A stretch of 64,000 nucleotides of DNA from Ornithinimicrobium pekingense DSM 21552 (GTDB lineage Bacteria; Actinomycetota; Actinomycetes; Actinomycetales; Dermatophilaceae). The notes beneath the pieces are model-generated. The model made no database searches and was not told the origin of the DNA. It saw only the letters and a list, made by a program, of their open reading frames with translations. Made by a program: the position numbers and the translations under genes. The stretch covers positions 312,868-376,867 of the forward strand of contig NZ_ATWJ01000009.1 in the NCBI RefSeq assembly GCF_000421185.1. The letters are read 5' to 3'. Positions 27,491 to 37,307 of the stretch are shown one piece after another (the stretch's first letter is position 1; each line of letters opens with the position of its first letter).

Positions 27491-29808
27491 GGCTCGACAC
27501 CAGCAGGGACGCCTTCGCCCGGGGCATGTGGCCCGAGGGCCTCGTCGCGGCGCTGGCCACCCTGGCCGTCGCGTGGCCGCTGACCGGGCTGCTGCGCGAG
27601 GACAGCTGGTTCGTCCCGGCCGTCCTCATGGTCGGCCTCGTCGCGCTGACGGGCGCGGTCCTGCGCACCCTCGACGTGCCGCCCAGCCTCACGTCGGTGG
27701 TGCAGCTGCTCGTCAGCCTCGTCGGGCTGTCGCAGGTCTACCTCCGCGAGTCGCTGTGGCGGGGGCTGGTGCCGACCCGGGACACCCTGCTGCTCGTCGG
27801 CGAGCTGCTGCGCGAGGCCGGAACCGTCCTGCAGACCTACGCCGCGCCGGCCCCGACCACCCAGGGCGTCGCCTTCCTCGTCGTGTCGCTGATGACGCTG
27901 ACCGCCGTCTCGGTGGACTCCATGGGCGTCACCGGGCGCGCCCCGGCCAGCGCCGGCATCCCGCTGGCCGCCGGCTTCCTGGTGTCGGTGTCCAACTCCG
28001 GGCAGGCGATGGAGCCGTGGTACTTCGCCGCCGTCGCCGTGCTGTGGCTGGTGATGCTGGCCCAGCAGGGCCACCGGGTGCTCGCCGGCTGGCCGTCGGC
28101 CAACCGCCGTGAGGCGCACGGCCGCGACGACGTCACCGCGAACGTCCCGACCTACCGCGGGCTCTCCCAGGTGCTGGGCGCCCTCGCGCTGGTGGCCGCG
28201 GTCGTCGGCGCCGCCGCGATCCCGCACCTGCCGCCGACCTTCCTCGGCGACGGCCTGGCCCGCAACCCCGACGCCCGGAACGCCGGCGAGGGCAGCGCCC
28301 AGGTGTCGTTCACCGAGACGATGGACCCCGCGCGTGACCTGCGCAACCAGTCACAGGCGCCGGTGCTGACCTATCGGACCACCGCGACCCGCCTCGAGCC
28401 GTTGCGGGTGACCGCGACCGAGCGCTGGGACGACGGCCGCTGGGTGGCCCCGAACCGTCCGGTGTCCGGGCTGCTGCCGGTCGACGCCCCGATCCCCCGG
28501 CCCGCCGGGCTGGCCGACGGCGTCCAGCTCCAGCAGGAGCAGGTGACGGTGACCGGCAACGCGCTGGACGTGCCGCACCTGGCCGTCCCCTTCCCCGTGG
28601 CCTCGGTGCAGCTGCCCGACGACTCGGCATACCGCTTCGACCCCGACGACTCGACGGTGGTGCTGCAGGCCCCGGCCGACCAGTACACCGCCGCCTACCT
28701 GTCCGTCGCCGGCGGCGGCGAGCTGCCCGACGGCGTGGGTGAGGCCCCGGCCGACCCGGCCAAGTTCGACGAGGAGGTGCTCGCGGTCGACCCCGTCTCG
28801 GCCGAGGCGGTCGGCGCGCTCACCGACGAGGTGGTCGCGGGCACGTCCAACGCGCTGCAGGCCGCGATCCTCATCCAGAACCACCTGCGCAGCGCCCCCT
28901 ACCAGTACTCCCTCACCCTGGCCCCGGCGGCGGAGGCCGACGCCAGCGACCCGATCGGCGGCTTCCTCGAGACGCGCCAGGGCTACTGCGTGCAGTTCGC
29001 GACCGCGATGGTCATGATGGCGCGCTCGGAGGGGATCCCGGCGCGGATGGCCGTGGGGTTCCTGCCCGGCCAGGTCCAGGTCGACGGCACCCGCCGGGTC
29101 ATCGCCGCCGACGCCCACACGTGGCCCGAGCTGTGGATCAGCGGCATGGGGTGGACCCGCTTCGAGCCCACCCCCGGCATCCGCAGCGAGGCCCCGCCGG
29201 TCTACGCCCGCACCCCGGCGACCACCGGCGACGCCGCCCCGACCACGACCACCGTGACGCGCACGCCCGAGCCGACGACGACCGCCGCCGCCCCGACGCC
29301 GGAGGAGGAGAGCGGCCTCTCCGAGATCTGGCCGACGCTGTGGCGCACCCTCGTGGGTGTCCTGGTGCTGGCGCTGCTCATGGCCCTGGTCCCGCTGGTC
29401 GGGCGGCGCTACCGCGAGGAGGCGCTGCGCGCGGCCGCCACCCCCACCGAGAAGGTCGAGGGCCAGTGGCTGGTGCTCACCCGCAGCCTGGGCGACCTGG
29501 GCGTGGACGAGCCGCCGGCCCGCAGCCCGCGCGACATGCGACGCCACTACCGCGAGAACACGATGATGAACCGCTCGGGCGAGGACGCGCTCGGCCGGAT
29601 CACGGCCACGCTCGAGCGCTCGAGGTATGCCGCGCCCGACCACGTGGCGGACGCCGACGCCTCCCGCATGGGCGAGGACGTGCGCACCGTGGTGGAGCAG
29701 GTCCGTGAGGCCACGCCGTGGAACATCCGCGCCAACGCGGCCCTCCTGCCGCAGAGTGGCCTCGCCGGTGTCCGTGCCTGGGTGAGAGGAGTGTTCCGTC
29801 GTCGCTGA
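27487..29808 (+). CDS. Transglutaminase-like membrane protein (TgpA/DUF3488 type)
   Basis: The protein has 773 residues. About six N-terminal membrane helices are followed by an extracytoplasmic transglutaminase-like domain with Cys in TRQGYCVQFATAM (near residue 500) and His in AADAHTWPELW. A Thr/Pro-rich linker, one more helix and a cytoplasmic DUF4129-like tail follow. It forms an operon with MoxR and DUF58 through an ATGA overlap. Its substrate is unknown; a cell-surface or wall role is inferred from topology. Confidence 0.9.
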   Translation: MRLDTSRDAFARGMWPEGLVAALATLAVAWPLTGLLREDSWFVPAVLMVGLVALTGAVLRTLDVPPSLTSVVQLLVSLVGLSQVYLRESLWRGLVPTRDTLLLVGELLREAGTVLQTYAAPAPTTQGVAFLVVSLMTLTAVSVDSMGVTGRAPASAGIPLAAGFLVSVSNSGQAMEPWYFAAVAVLWLVMLAQQGHRVLAGWPSANRREAHGRDDVTANVPTYRGLSQVLGALALVAAVVGAAAIPHLPPTFLGDGLARNPDARNAGEGSAQVSFTETMDPARDLRNQSQAPVLTYRTTATRLEPLRVTATERWDDGRWVAPNRPVSGLLPVDAPIPRPAGLADGVQLQQEQVTVTGNALDVPHLAVPFPVASVQLPDDSAYRFDPDDSTVVLQAPADQYTAAYLSVAGGGELPDGVGEAPADPAKFDEEVLAVDPVSAEAVGALTDEVVAGTSNALQAAILIQNHLRSAPYQYSLTLAPAAEADASDPIGGFLETRQGYCVQFATAMVMMARSEGIPARMAVGFLPGQVQVDGTRRVIAADAHTWPELWISGMGWTRFEPTPGIRSEAPPVYARTPATTGDAAPTTTTVTRTPEPTTTAAAPTPEEESGLSEIWPTLWRTLVGVLVLALLMALVPLVGRRYREEALRAAATPTEKVEGQWLVLTRSLGDLGVDEPPARSPRDMRRHYRENTMMNRSGEDALGRITATLERSRYAAPDHVADADASRMGEDVRTVVEQVREATPWNIRANAALLPQSGLAGVRAWVRGVFRRR

Positions 29809-29923
29809 CCACTCCCCTGCCCCTGCCCCCGCCTCGGTCCCTCCTCGCTACGCACCCCGCCACGCCCGGCACGCACGACGCCCGGACGGACCCGACCCCT
29901 CCGAGCCCTGGCTGACGACCCTC

Positions 29924-31294
29924 GTGGGCGGCCGCCTCACCCTCCTGGCGTGGGCCGGCGGCGCCCTGCTGACGGTGCTGATCCTCTCAGGCCCGGTCCT
30001 GCAGGTCGTCTACCACAGCCCCCGATCGCGGCTGGTGATGACCACCGTGGACGTGTGCGTGGCGCTGCTGGCCGCCTACCTGGCGCACGGCCGCTTCGTG
30101 CGCGGCCGGGTGGCCGACGACCTGCTCATGGCGCAGTGCCTCGTGGTCCTGGCCGTCGCCAACATCCTGTCCACCGTCCTCCAGCTCTCCGTCGGCGACG
30201 CCGCCACGGACGTGTGGCTCGCCTCGGCGCTGCGCGTGGCCGGCGCGCTCCTGCTCCTGGCCGCCGCGCTCGTGCCGCCGGACCGCACCCTCCCGCTGCG
30301 CGCAGCCCGGTGGACGCTGCTCGGCCCCCTGCTCCTGCTGCTGGCCGGCATGGTCGTGGCCGTCCTGCTCGGGCCGGCGCTGCCCGCCCCCCTCGACACC
30401 AGCGCCTTCGACGGTCGCGGCCACCCGCCGCTGCTCACCGGGCACCCGCTGATGATCGGCGGCCACCTGCTCGCGGCCGCCTGCTTCCTGGTCGCCTCGC
30501 TCGTCTTCACCGTGCGGGGCGCCCGCACCGCCGACGACCTGCTGCGCTGGCTCGGCGCCGCCTGCGCCCTCGGCGGCTTCGCCCGGCTCAACTACGCCCT
30601 GCTGCCCTCGGGCTACACCGACTGGCTCTACACCGGCGACCTGCTGCGCACCGGCTTCTACCTGGTGCTGCTCGTCGGCTCGGCCCGCGAGCTGTCGCTC
30701 TACTGGACCACGCGCGAGCTGCGCGCGGTCGACGAGGACCGCCGCCGCCTGGCCCGCGAGGTGCACGACGGCGTCGTGCAGGAGCTGACCTACATCCGCG
30801 TCGAGGCGCACTCCATACCCGACGAGGCGCTGCGCGAGCGGGTGCTCGGCGCGACCGACCGCGCCCTCGACGAGGCCCGCACCGCCATCCACGCCCTGGG
30901 CCACCTGCACGCCGAGCCGCTGCCGGACCTGCTCGACCGGGCCGCGCGCGAGCTCGCCCGGCGCCACGGCCTCGAGGTGGAGGTGCAGGCCGACGAGGAC
31001 GTCCCCGTCGACCCGCAGCACCGGCACACCCTGCTGCGCATCGTCCGCGAGGCCGTCACCAACGCGGCCCGGCACGGGCGGGCGAGCACCGTGCGCATCG
31101 AGCTGGCGCACGACGACGGGGCCAGGGTGATGCGGGTCACGGACGACGGGAGCGGCTTCGACCCGCGCGCTGTCGCCAGGAACACCGCCGGCTACGGCAT
31201 GATCAGCATGGCCGAACGCGCCCGTTCGCTGCCCGGCAGGCTGGAGGTCGACAGCACCGTCGGCCGGGGCAGCGAGGTGTGCGTACGGTGGTGA
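29924..31294 (+). CDS. NarL-type sensor histidine kinase
   Basis: The protein has about 456 residues. Seven membrane helices occupy residues 8-245 with no recognisable ligand domain. A HisKA_3 H-box REVHDGVVQELTYI (His near 281) and an HATPase domain with REAVTNAARHG and DDGSGFD follow. The frame is open back to 29786, but GTG 29924 is the first standard start and lacks a ribosome site. The N-terminus is therefore uncertain. The cognate regulator follows. Confidence 0.85.
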   Translation: MGGRLTLLAWAGGALLTVLILSGPVLQVVYHSPRSRLVMTTVDVCVALLAAYLAHGRFVRGRVADDLLMAQCLVVLAVANILSTVLQLSVGDAATDVWLASALRVAGALLLLAAALVPPDRTLPLRAARWTLLGPLLLLLAGMVVAVLLGPALPAPLDTSAFDGRGHPPLLTGHPLMIGGHLLAAACFLVASLVFTVRGARTADDLLRWLGAACALGGFARLNYALLPSGYTDWLYTGDLLRTGFYLVLLVGSARELSLYWTTRELRAVDEDRRRLAREVHDGVVQELTYIRVEAHSIPDEALRERVLGATDRALDEARTAIHALGHLHAEPLPDLLDRAARELARRHGLEVEVQADEDVPVDPQHRHTLLRIVREAVTNAARHGRASTVRIELAHDDGARVMRVTDDGSGFDPRAVARNTAGYGMISMAERARSLPGRLEVDSTVGRGSEVCVRW

Positions 31295-31364
31295 CCCGGC
31301 AGGAGCTGCCCGTCGGGACTCGCGAGGACGCGCCTCGCAGCTGGTGGAAGGAAGTGCACGGCAG

Positions 31365-32066
31365 ATGAGCGACGACGGTGTCGCGGCGACCACGGCCGAC
31401 CCGGTCCGCATCGTGCTGGCCGACGACCACGCCCGGGTCCGCGCCCAGGTGCGCCAGGCCCTCGAGGCCGGCGGGATGGAGGTCTGCGGCGAGGCAGCCA
31501 CCGCCGAGGAGGCGCTGGCCCTGACCCTCGAGCAGGTCCCCGACGTCGCCCTGCTCGACATCCACATGCCCGGCAACGGCATCTCCGCGGCCGACGAGAT
31601 CACCAAGCGGCTGCCGCAGACGGCCGTGGTCATGCTGACCCGGTCCAGCGAGGACGACGACCTCTTCGACTCCCTTCGCGCCGGCGCGTGCGGCTACCTG
31701 CTCAAGGGCTCCGAGCCCGCCGAGCTGGCGACCGCGCTGCGCGCCGTGCTGGCGAACGGCTCGGCCATGTCGCCGCAGCTGGTCAGCCGGGTGCTCCAGG
31801 AGTTCCGGGCACCGCGGCGGCGGCCCTTCGTCCGCAAGTCGGTCGCGGCCGGACGGCTGAGCACGCGGGAGTGGGAGGTGATGGACCTGCTCGGCCAGGG
31901 CCTGACCACCGACGAGGTGGCCAAGCGCCTGTTCCTGTCCCCCACGACCGTGCGGGTGCACGTGTCCACCGTGCTGCGCAAGCTGCGGGTCAAGGACCGC
32001 GAGGCGGCCTTCAGAGTTCTTCGCGAGGATCCTGCGGACGCCGGGCCCGGGCGGCCAGGGCGGTGA
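31365..32066 (+). CDS. NarL/LuxR-family response regulator
   Basis: This 233-residue regulator has a receiver domain with DD at residues 20-21, phospho-acceptor Asp65 in LLDIHMPG and Lys114 in YLLKGS. A LuxR-type helix-turn-helix (LSTREWEVMDLLGQGLTTDEVA through VRVHVSTVLRKL) follows. It should be phosphorylated by the kinase 70 bp upstream. Its 3' end overlaps the convergent DUF6907 gene by 56 bp. Confidence 0.92.
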   Translation: MSDDGVAATTADPVRIVLADDHARVRAQVRQALEAGGMEVCGEAATAEEALALTLEQVPDVALLDIHMPGNGISAADEITKRLPQTAVVMLTRSSEDDDLFDSLRAGACGYLLKGSEPAELATALRAVLANGSAMSPQLVSRVLQEFRAPRRRPFVRKSVAAGRLSTREWEVMDLLGQGLTTDEVAKRLFLSPTTVRVHVSTVLRKLRVKDREAAFRVLREDPADAGPGRPGR

Positions 32067-32340
32067 GCTCGATCCCCAGCCGCTCGGCCTCCGCGGGCGT
32101 GAGCTGCTCGTCCCCCACGAGGACGTAGGGGCCGTCCTCCTCCCCCGTCGTGGGGTCGATGGACATGACCAGGCGGGCCTGGACCCCGTCGGCCAGCGTC
32201 AGCGGCTCGCTCTGGTGCAGCCAGTCGTCCTCGCCCCTCGCGGGGTCGTGGGCGACCACGCACCACGGCGGGCAGCGGCGCTCGCCACCTCGCCCCTCGT
32301 CCGGGGGCGGACCAGGGTCCGTCCGGCCCTGGTCACCCAC
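32011..32340 (-). CDS. DUF6907-like protein
   Basis: This 109-residue protein has the CPPWCVVAHDP and DDWLHQSE segments, the Cys/His pattern of the actinobacterial DUF6907 family, then an (A/V)RLVMSIDPTTGE strand and a helical tail. No function is established. The GTG start lacks its own good ribosome site and overlaps a 30-codon ORF that has one. The tail overlaps the response regulator gene on the other strand. Confidence 0.65.
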   Translation of the reverse strand: MGDQGRTDPGPPPDEGRGGERRCPPWCVVAHDPARGEDDWLHQSEPLTLADGVQARLVMSIDPTTGEEDGPYVLVGDEQLTPAEAERLGIELTALAARARRPQDPREEL

Positions 32341-32425
32341 CCTGGGCCGCCGCAGCGTGGACCCGGCCGGCGACGGGCGGGCGCGGTGCTGTGGCGAGTG
32401 TTCTGCGGTGCACGGATGTCGTCAT
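32333..32425 (-). CDS. Possible 30-residue leader ORF before the DUF6907 gene
   Basis: ATG at 32425 follows AGGAG with a five-base spacing. The frame ends in TGA eight bases into the DUF6907 gene. The product (MTTSVHRRTLATAPRPP...) is basic and of no known family. It could couple translation of the DUF6907 gene, or be its true N-terminus if a one-base error exists in the sequence. Confidence 0.4.
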   Translation of the reverse strand: MTTSVHRRTLATAPRPPVAGRVHAAAAQGG

Positions 32426-32497
32426 CGTTTCTCCTGCGGTCACGGGCTACCCCAGCCGGCAGGCCCCTGTTCCCACCGGCTACGACGACGCTATTGG

Positions 32498-32515
32498 CCG
32501 CTCACCCCTGAGCGG
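32498..32515. promoter_or_regulatory. Small hairpin in the divergent DUF6907/arfB region
   Basis: CCGCTCA and TGAGCGG form a 7-bp stem with a CCCC loop. The surrounding 32341-32658 stretch contains the leader ORF but nothing else I can name. Confidence 0.35.
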
Positions 32516-32658
32516 TAGCGCCGTGGATGTTCATTGTGCTAAACGGTTCTGGTGAGTCTATGCCGGGGCGGTGCCGCCGCGCACCCGTCACGGTGCCGTC
32601 CCTGCGGGCGTCCGGGAGGTGCACCCGGGACCTGACCGGTTCCTGGGACACTGAGCGG

Positions 32659-33123
32659 GTGCAGCCCCGCAACGACCTCGACCTCGTGGTGCCGCCCGGA
32701 CCCGGGCTGCGCCACGGGCTCGTCGTGCCCACGGCCGAGCTGGAGGAGCGCTTCACCCGCGCCGGCGGCCCCGGCGGTCAGGGGGTGAACACGACCGACA
32801 GCCGGGTGGAGCTGTGGTGGGACCCGTCGACCTCGACGGCGCTCACGTCCGCCCAGCAGCAGCGTGCCGCTGCCGCCCTCACCCCACACCTCGTCGGTGG
32901 TCGGGTGCGGGTCGTCGCGGCCGAGCACCGCTCGCAGCGGCGCAACCGCAAGGCTGCGCGCGAGCGGCTGGCCGGGCTCCTGCGCGAGGCGCTGGCCCCG
33001 CCGGCGCCGGCGCGGCGCGCGACCAGGCCCACGCGCGGGTCGCAGCGCCGGCGGCTGGACGCCAAGCGGCGTCGCTCGCAGCTCAAGTCGGGCCGGGCGC
33101 GGCCGACGGGCGACGCCGGGTAG
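32659..33123 (+). CDS. arfB: Peptidyl-tRNA hydrolase ArfB-like ribosome rescue factor
   Basis: This 154-residue protein carries the release-factor GGQ motif (residues 39-41, in GGPGGQGVNTTDSRVELWW) and a basic, Arg/Lys-rich C-terminal tail that in ArfB enters the empty mRNA channel. It lacks the codon-recognition domains of RF1/RF2. It frees stalled ribosomes. GTG 32659 is chosen since upstream codons are not conserved-looking. Confidence 0.9.
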   Translation: MQPRNDLDLVVPPGPGLRHGLVVPTAELEERFTRAGGPGGQGVNTTDSRVELWWDPSTSTALTSAQQQRAAAALTPHLVGGRVRVVAAEHRSQRRNRKAARERLAGLLREALAPPAPARRATRPTRGSQRRRLDAKRRRSQLKSGRARPTGDAG

Positions 33124-33136
33124 TCCGCAGCAGCCC

Positions 33137-33631
33137 TCAGACGGGCCGTGCCATCTCCACGTCGACGGTGCCGGCCCGGTGCGGGTGCGGCAGCGAGCCG
33201 CCGGTGAGCCGGTAGCCGTGGCGCTCGTAGACCCGCCGCGCCGCGACGTTGTCCTCGTGCACCTGCAGGACCATGCGGCTGGCGCCCAGCTCCTCGCGCG
33301 CCAGCTCCAGGGCCGCGTCGAGGAGCAGGTCGACCACCCCCCTGCCCCGGGCCTGCGGGATGACGTAGACCGCCAGCACCAGCGCGTCGCCGGCGCCGGG
33401 GCGCAGCCCCAGCTCGGGCGGGGTCCGCGGGGTGAGGACGGTCAGCGTGCCCAGCGGCGTGCCGGCGGCGTCGCGGGCCTGCAGCGTGCGGTCGTCGCTG
33501 CTGCGGCGCCAGTCGGCCTCGGTGCGGTCGCGGACGTCCTCGAGCCGGCTCCAGAACGCCTCCGGCGCGTGCGTGAGCATGCCGATGCGCAGCTCGGCGT
33601 AGCTGCGCCAGTCGTCGGGGGTGAGGCGCAC
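33137..33631 (-). CDS. GNAT-family N-acetyltransferase
   Basis: This protein of about 164 residues has the acetyl-CoA-binding loop VIPQARGRGVVDLLL and the C-terminal VHEDNVAARRVYERHGY motif. The substrate is unknown. GTG 33631 is chosen with GGGG eight bases upstream. The frame extends to an ATG at 33736, but that would run through the sigma-factor terminator. Confidence 0.85.
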   Translation of the reverse strand: MRLTPDDWRSYAELRIGMLTHAPEAFWSRLEDVRDRTEADWRRSSDDRTLQARDAAGTPLGTLTVLTPRTPPELGLRPGAGDALVLAVYVIPQARGRGVVDLLLDAALELAREELGASRMVLQVHEDNVAARRVYERHGYRLTGGSLPHPHRAGTVDVEMARPV

Positions 33632-33675
33632 GACGTGGACCCCGTCGGCACGCTCGCACTCCCCGGGACGCCGAC

Positions 33676-33710
33676 GGCGCCCGCCCCTCCGACCGGGAGG
33701 GGTGGGCGCC
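33676..33710 (-). terminator. Terminator of the principal sigma factor gene
   Basis: Fifteen-base arms (33676-33690 and 33696-33710, one G-U pair) with a five-base loop lie 38 bases after the sigA stop. Confidence 0.8.
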
Positions 33711-33747
33711 GCGGCATCAGGTGAGGCGGACCCCATACCCGGTGAGC

Positions 33748-35442
33748 TCAGTCCAGGTAGTCGCGCAGGACCTGGGAGCGCGAGGGGTGGCGCAGCTTGC
33801 TCATCGTCTTGGACTCGATCTGGCGGATCCGCTCACGGGTCACGCCGTAGACCTTGCCGATCTCGTCGAGCGTCTTGGGCTGGCCGTCGGAGAGGCCGAA
33901 GCGCATCGAGACCACGCCGGCCTCGCGCTCGGAGAGGGTGTCGAGCACCGAGTGCAGCTGCTCCTGCAGCAGCGTGAACGACACGGCGTCGGCCGGCACG
34001 ACCGCCTCGGAGTCCTCGATGAGGTCACCGAACTCGCTGTCGCCGTCCTCGCCCAGCGGGGTGTGCAGCGAGATGGGCTCGCGGCCGTACTTCTGGACCT
34101 CGACGACCTTCTCGGGCGTCATGTCCAGCTCCTTGGCCAGCTCCTCCGGGGTGGGCTCGCGGCCCAGGTCCTGGAGCATCTGGCGCTGGACGCGGGCCAG
34201 CTTGTTGATGACCTCGACCATGTGCACGGGGATGCGGATGGTGCGGGCCTGGTCGGCCATCGCCCGCGTGATCGCCTGGCGGATCCACCACGTGGCGTAG
34301 GTCGAGAACTTGTAGCCCTTGGTGTAGTCGAACTTCTCGACCGCGCGGATGAGACCGAGGTTGCCCTCCTGGATCAGGTCCAGGAAGAGCATGCCGCGAC
34401 CGGTGTAGCGCTTGGCCAGGGAGACGACCAGGCGCAGGTTGGCCTCGAGCAGGTGGTTCTTGGCGTTCTTGCCGTCCTGGGCGATCCACCACAGCTCACG
34501 CTTGAGCTTGGCGTCGACCTTCTCCCCGGAGTTGAGCTTCTCCTCGGCGAACAGGCCGGCCTCGATGCGCTTGGCGAGCTCGACCTCCTGCTCGGCGTTG
34601 AGGAGGGCCACCTTGCCGATCTGCTTGAGGTAGTCCTTGACCGGGTCGGCGGTGGCGCCGGCGGTGACGACCTGCTGGGCGGGGGCGTCGTCGTCGTCGG
34701 CGGTGGACAGCACGAAGCTGTCGTCGTCCTTGCCCGTGACCTTCCCCGCACCCTCCTTGTCGCCGGCCTCCTCGCCCTCGACCGCGTCGTCCTTGAGATC
34801 GGCCTCCTCCGGGTCGACCTCCGCCACGGCCTCGGCGACCGGGTCGGTGGCCTTGGCGGCGGCCTTCTTCGTCGCGGTCCTGCTCGCCGCCCTCTTGCGC
34901 GGAGCAGGTGCCTCGCCGGCCGCGGCGTCGGCCGCTCCACGGGTCGTCGTCGCCTTCTTGGCCGCGGTCTTCTTCGCGGGGGCCTTGGCGGCGGTTGTCT
35001 TGGCGGCGGTGGTCTTCGCAGCCGTCTTGCGCGCGGCGGTGCCCGCCGCGGGCGCCTCGGTCGGGGCGGAGCCCTCCTCGCCGTCGGTCGCCTCGGGCTT
35101 GGCCGCCGTCCTGGGGGCCGCCTTCGCCGGCTTGGCGGCGGGAGCGGGCTTGGACGCGGTCTTCGCCGCCGGCTTGGCCGCGGTCTTGCGGGCCCGGGAG
35201 CGGGGCGCCGCCTGGGAGGTGCCGTCGTCGCGGATCTCGATGGCCTGGTCGTTGAAGACGCGCAGGACCTTCTTCTGTGCTGCGGGCGTCGTCACCTCGG
35301 CCGCCTGCAGCGCGTCCCGGACCTGCGTCATCGCCACGTGGCCGTCCTGGGTGCCCTGCGCGAGCAGTGTGGTCAGCGCCTCGTGCTGGAAGGCGGCGGG
35401 CAACGTGGTCTGTTCGGTCGGCCGGGTGGTCTTGGCTGTCAC
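33748..35442 (-). CDS. sigA: Principal sigma factor, SigA/HrdB type
   Basis: The protein has about 564 residues. A short N-terminal helical domain is followed by a Lys/Ala/Pro-rich tail (residues 75-200) typical of actinobacterial principal sigma factors and an acidic 1.1-like stretch. Regions 1.2-2.4 include [39 protein letters not shown] and [14 protein letters not shown]; regions 3 and 4 end in [23 protein letters not shown] 35442 lacks a clear ribosome site. Confidence 0.96.
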   Translation of the reverse strand: MTAKTTRPTEQTTLPAAFQHEALTTLLAQGTQDGHVAMTQVRDALQAAEVTTPAAQKKVLRVFNDQAIEIRDDGTSQAAPRSRARKTAAKPAAKTASKPAPAAKPAKAAPRTAAKPEATDGEEGSAPTEAPAAGTAARKTAAKTTAAKTTAAKAPAKKTAAKKATTTRGAADAAAGEAPAPRKRAASRTATKKAAAKATDPVAEAVAEVDPEEADLKDDAVEGEEAGDKEGAGKVTGKDDDSFVLSTADDDDAPAQQVVTAGATADPVKDYLKQIGKVALLNAEQEVELAKRIEAGLFAEEKLNSGEKVDAKLKRELWWIAQDGKNAKNHLLEANLRLVVSLAKRYTGRGMLFLDLIQEGNLGLIRAVEKFDYTKGYKFSTYATWWIRQAITRAMADQARTIRIPVHMVEVINKLARVQRQMLQDLGREPTPEELAKELDMTPEKVVEVQKYGREPISLHTPLGEDGDSEFGDLIEDSEAVVPADAVSFTLLQEQLHSVLDTLSEREAGVVSMRFGLSDGQPKTLDEIGKVYGVTRERIRQIESKTMSKLRHPSRSQVLRDYLD

Positions 35443-35542
35443 GGGAAGAACCAACTCTTTTCTGGCGGAAGTCGGGCGGAGGCCGGGCAGGGACGAGTCG
35501 TCAGGTGCGATCCGGGAGCGGGTGCGCCCTGTCTCAACGGCA

Positions 35543-35578
35543 GGTGACCCTTGACAGTATAAAACGTCAAGGGTCACC
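35543..35578. promoter_or_regulatory. 13-bp perfect inverted repeat upstream of sigA
   Basis: GGTGACCCTTGAC and GTCAAGGGTCACC flank an AT-rich 10-bp spacer containing TATACT on the minus strand (35561-35556), a possible -10 for sigA about 110 bp ahead of the gene. It could equally be the terminator of the usp gene, whose stop lies 76 bp upstream on the same strand. Confidence 0.55.
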
Positions 35579-35653
35579 CGGATATGCCCCGGTCCGTCGC
35601 GGGAGGTCAGCGCCTCGCCGCGAGCCGTCCCCGGACCACCGCCGACGCGGGGG

Positions 35654-36061
35654 TCAGTCCTCCTCGCCCGCCTTGACGGCCAGCACCGGGCAGGTCGCCT
35701 CGAGCAGGATCCGCTGGGCGTTGGAGCCCAGGATGAGCTTGCCGATCGGGGTGCGACGGCGCAGCCCGATGACGATGAGCCGGCCGTCGCTCTCCTCGGC
35801 CACCTCGACGAGGTCCTCGGCCGGCTCGTTGCCGCGGACCAGGGCACGCACCTCGTGCTCGACGCCGGCCTCGTCCAGGTCGTGCTGGACGCGCCCGAGC
35901 TCCTCCTCGAAGCGCTGCGCCTCCTCGGCGTCGAAGTCGCGCCCGCCCCGGTGGGAGTTGACGACCACCAGCTTGTCCTGCCGCAGCAGGGCCTCGGCAC
36001 GGGCCGCGCGCAGCGCTGCGCGACCTTCACGGGTGGGGATGTAGCCGACGATGATCGACAT
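35654..36061 (-). CDS. Universal stress protein, UspA family
   Basis: This 135-residue single-domain Usp has the ATP-binding pattern [21 protein letters not shown] and C-terminal CPVLAVK. It starts [10 protein letters not shown] behind AGGAGGAG at nine bases. It probably binds ATP in the cytoplasm under stress; its exact role is unknown. Confidence 0.9.
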   Translation of the reverse strand: MSIIVGYIPTREGRAALRAARAEALLRQDKLVVVNSHRGGRDFDAEEAQRFEEELGRVQHDLDEAGVEHEVRALVRGNEPAEDLVEVAEESDGRLIVIGLRRRTPIGKLILGSNAQRILLEATCPVLAVKAGEED

Positions 36062-36166
36062 AGGGCGATTCTCCTCCTGTGGGGGGGTCCTGAGGTGGAG
36101 GCTACACCGCCGCTGCGCGCCGTCCTGGGCGACCCGGCGCGGTCCCCCGCGCCGCCGCCGGGCAGG

Positions 36167-37288
36167 TCAGGCGACCTCGGCGGCACGCCTCCACGGCGGC
36201 ATCCCCTGGTCCAGCGCCTCCCGCAGCAGCCGCGCCATCGTGCAGCCCGGCTCGGTCTCCAGGGCGAGGTCGACCGCCTCGTTGGCCACGGTCCCCTCCC
36301 CCATCCCCCACGCCAGGGCACCGGCGACGGTCAGCAGCGGCACCGCCTCGGCCACCGGCACCCGCGCCGCCAGCCCGAGCAGCCGGTCGAGGGCCGCGAC
36401 CCGGTCGTGGGCCGGCCACGCTGGCACGACCCGCCGCACGTCGCGCGCGAGGTCGTCGGGCAGGACCTCCTCCACGGTGAACAGCCGGGGCAGCCACCGT
36501 GCCATCACGGCGTCCCGCAGGGTGCGGTCCGCCAGGGCCACCGCGATCCGGGCCCGGTCCCGCGGGGCGGGGTCGTCGCGGCCGGCCGTGACCCAGGCGC
36601 CGAACCGGCCCAGGGCGTCGAGCGGGTCGTAGGTCTGCGGCGTCAGCTGGAGGAAGGAGAGCGCCAGGTGCGTCTGCCCGGCGGCGGTCTCGTCGCGGCG
36701 CCGCACGCGGGCGGCCACCTCCTCGCGGCTGCCGGCCGGGAAGCGGCCCTGCAGCACGAGATCGGCCACCGCCGGCACGTCGGCGGGGGCGGGCAGGGGG
36801 TGCCACGCGGCCTGCGGCCCATCGGGCGTCACGGCGCCGCCGCCGACGACCGACAGGTAGTGGCCCGCCCGCACCAGCGCCAGGTCGTGGAGCCGGTGCC
36901 CGTCCTCGTCGGTGAGGAGGGCCACCGCGGCACCGACCGCCGCTGCGACCCCGTCGTCGGCGTCGTAGACGATCACGTGCAGCAGCACCGGGCCGTCCTG
37001 CTCCCTCCTGGCCCTGGCCAGCGGCCGGGCAAGGGCGGCGACGACCGCGACGGCCTCGTCCTCGGGCGGCAGGTCGAGGCGGGCGGTGAACCGTACCGTG
37101 CACCGGGTGGTGCCGGGTGCACCCCGGTCGGTGGTGTCGGGGACCGACGCCATGACGACCACCGAGCTGGCCGGCTGGTAGCCGATGAGGTGCGGGACCG
37201 TGGCCAGCAGGTGCGGGGTGCCGCTGAGCAGGATCGGCCGGGCGGGGCCGGCGGAGGTGACTGACGGGGTGTTCGTGGGCTCGTCCAT
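36167..37288 (-). CDS. DUF4192 family protein
   Basis: This 373-residue protein begins with the family pattern [28 protein letters not shown] and ends with a helical bundle region [24 protein letters not shown]4192 genes are restricted to actinobacteria and commonly lie next to the principal sigma factor, as here. No function is known. CACTGT eight bases before the ATG may be a weak leaderless promoter. Confidence 0.88.
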   Translation of the reverse strand: MDEPTNTPSVTSAGPARPILLSGTPHLLATVPHLIGYQPASSVVVMASVPDTTDRGAPGTTRCTVRFTARLDLPPEDEAVAVVAALARPLARARREQDGPVLLHVIVYDADDGVAAAVGAAVALLTDEDGHRLHDLALVRAGHYLSVVGGGAVTPDGPQAAWHPLPAPADVPAVADLVLQGRFPAGSREEVAARVRRRDETAAGQTHLALSFLQLTPQTYDPLDALGRFGAWVTAGRDDPAPRDRARIAVALADRTLRDAVMARWLPRLFTVEEVLPDDLARDVRRVVPAWPAHDRVAALDRLLGLAARVPVAEAVPLLTVAGALAWGMGEGTVANEAVDLALETEPGCTMARLLREALDQGMPPWRRAAEVA

Positions 37289-37307
37289 GGGCCCACACAG
37301 TGCCGAA

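Noticed and set aside
33632-33736. Longer N-terminus for the GNAT protein
   Set aside because: It would be encoded by the sigma-factor terminator hairpin and is low in complexity.
35551-35573. Consensus -35 TTGACA on the plus strand near sigA
   Set aside because: No -10 lies 16-18 bp downstream and no plus-strand gene follows.
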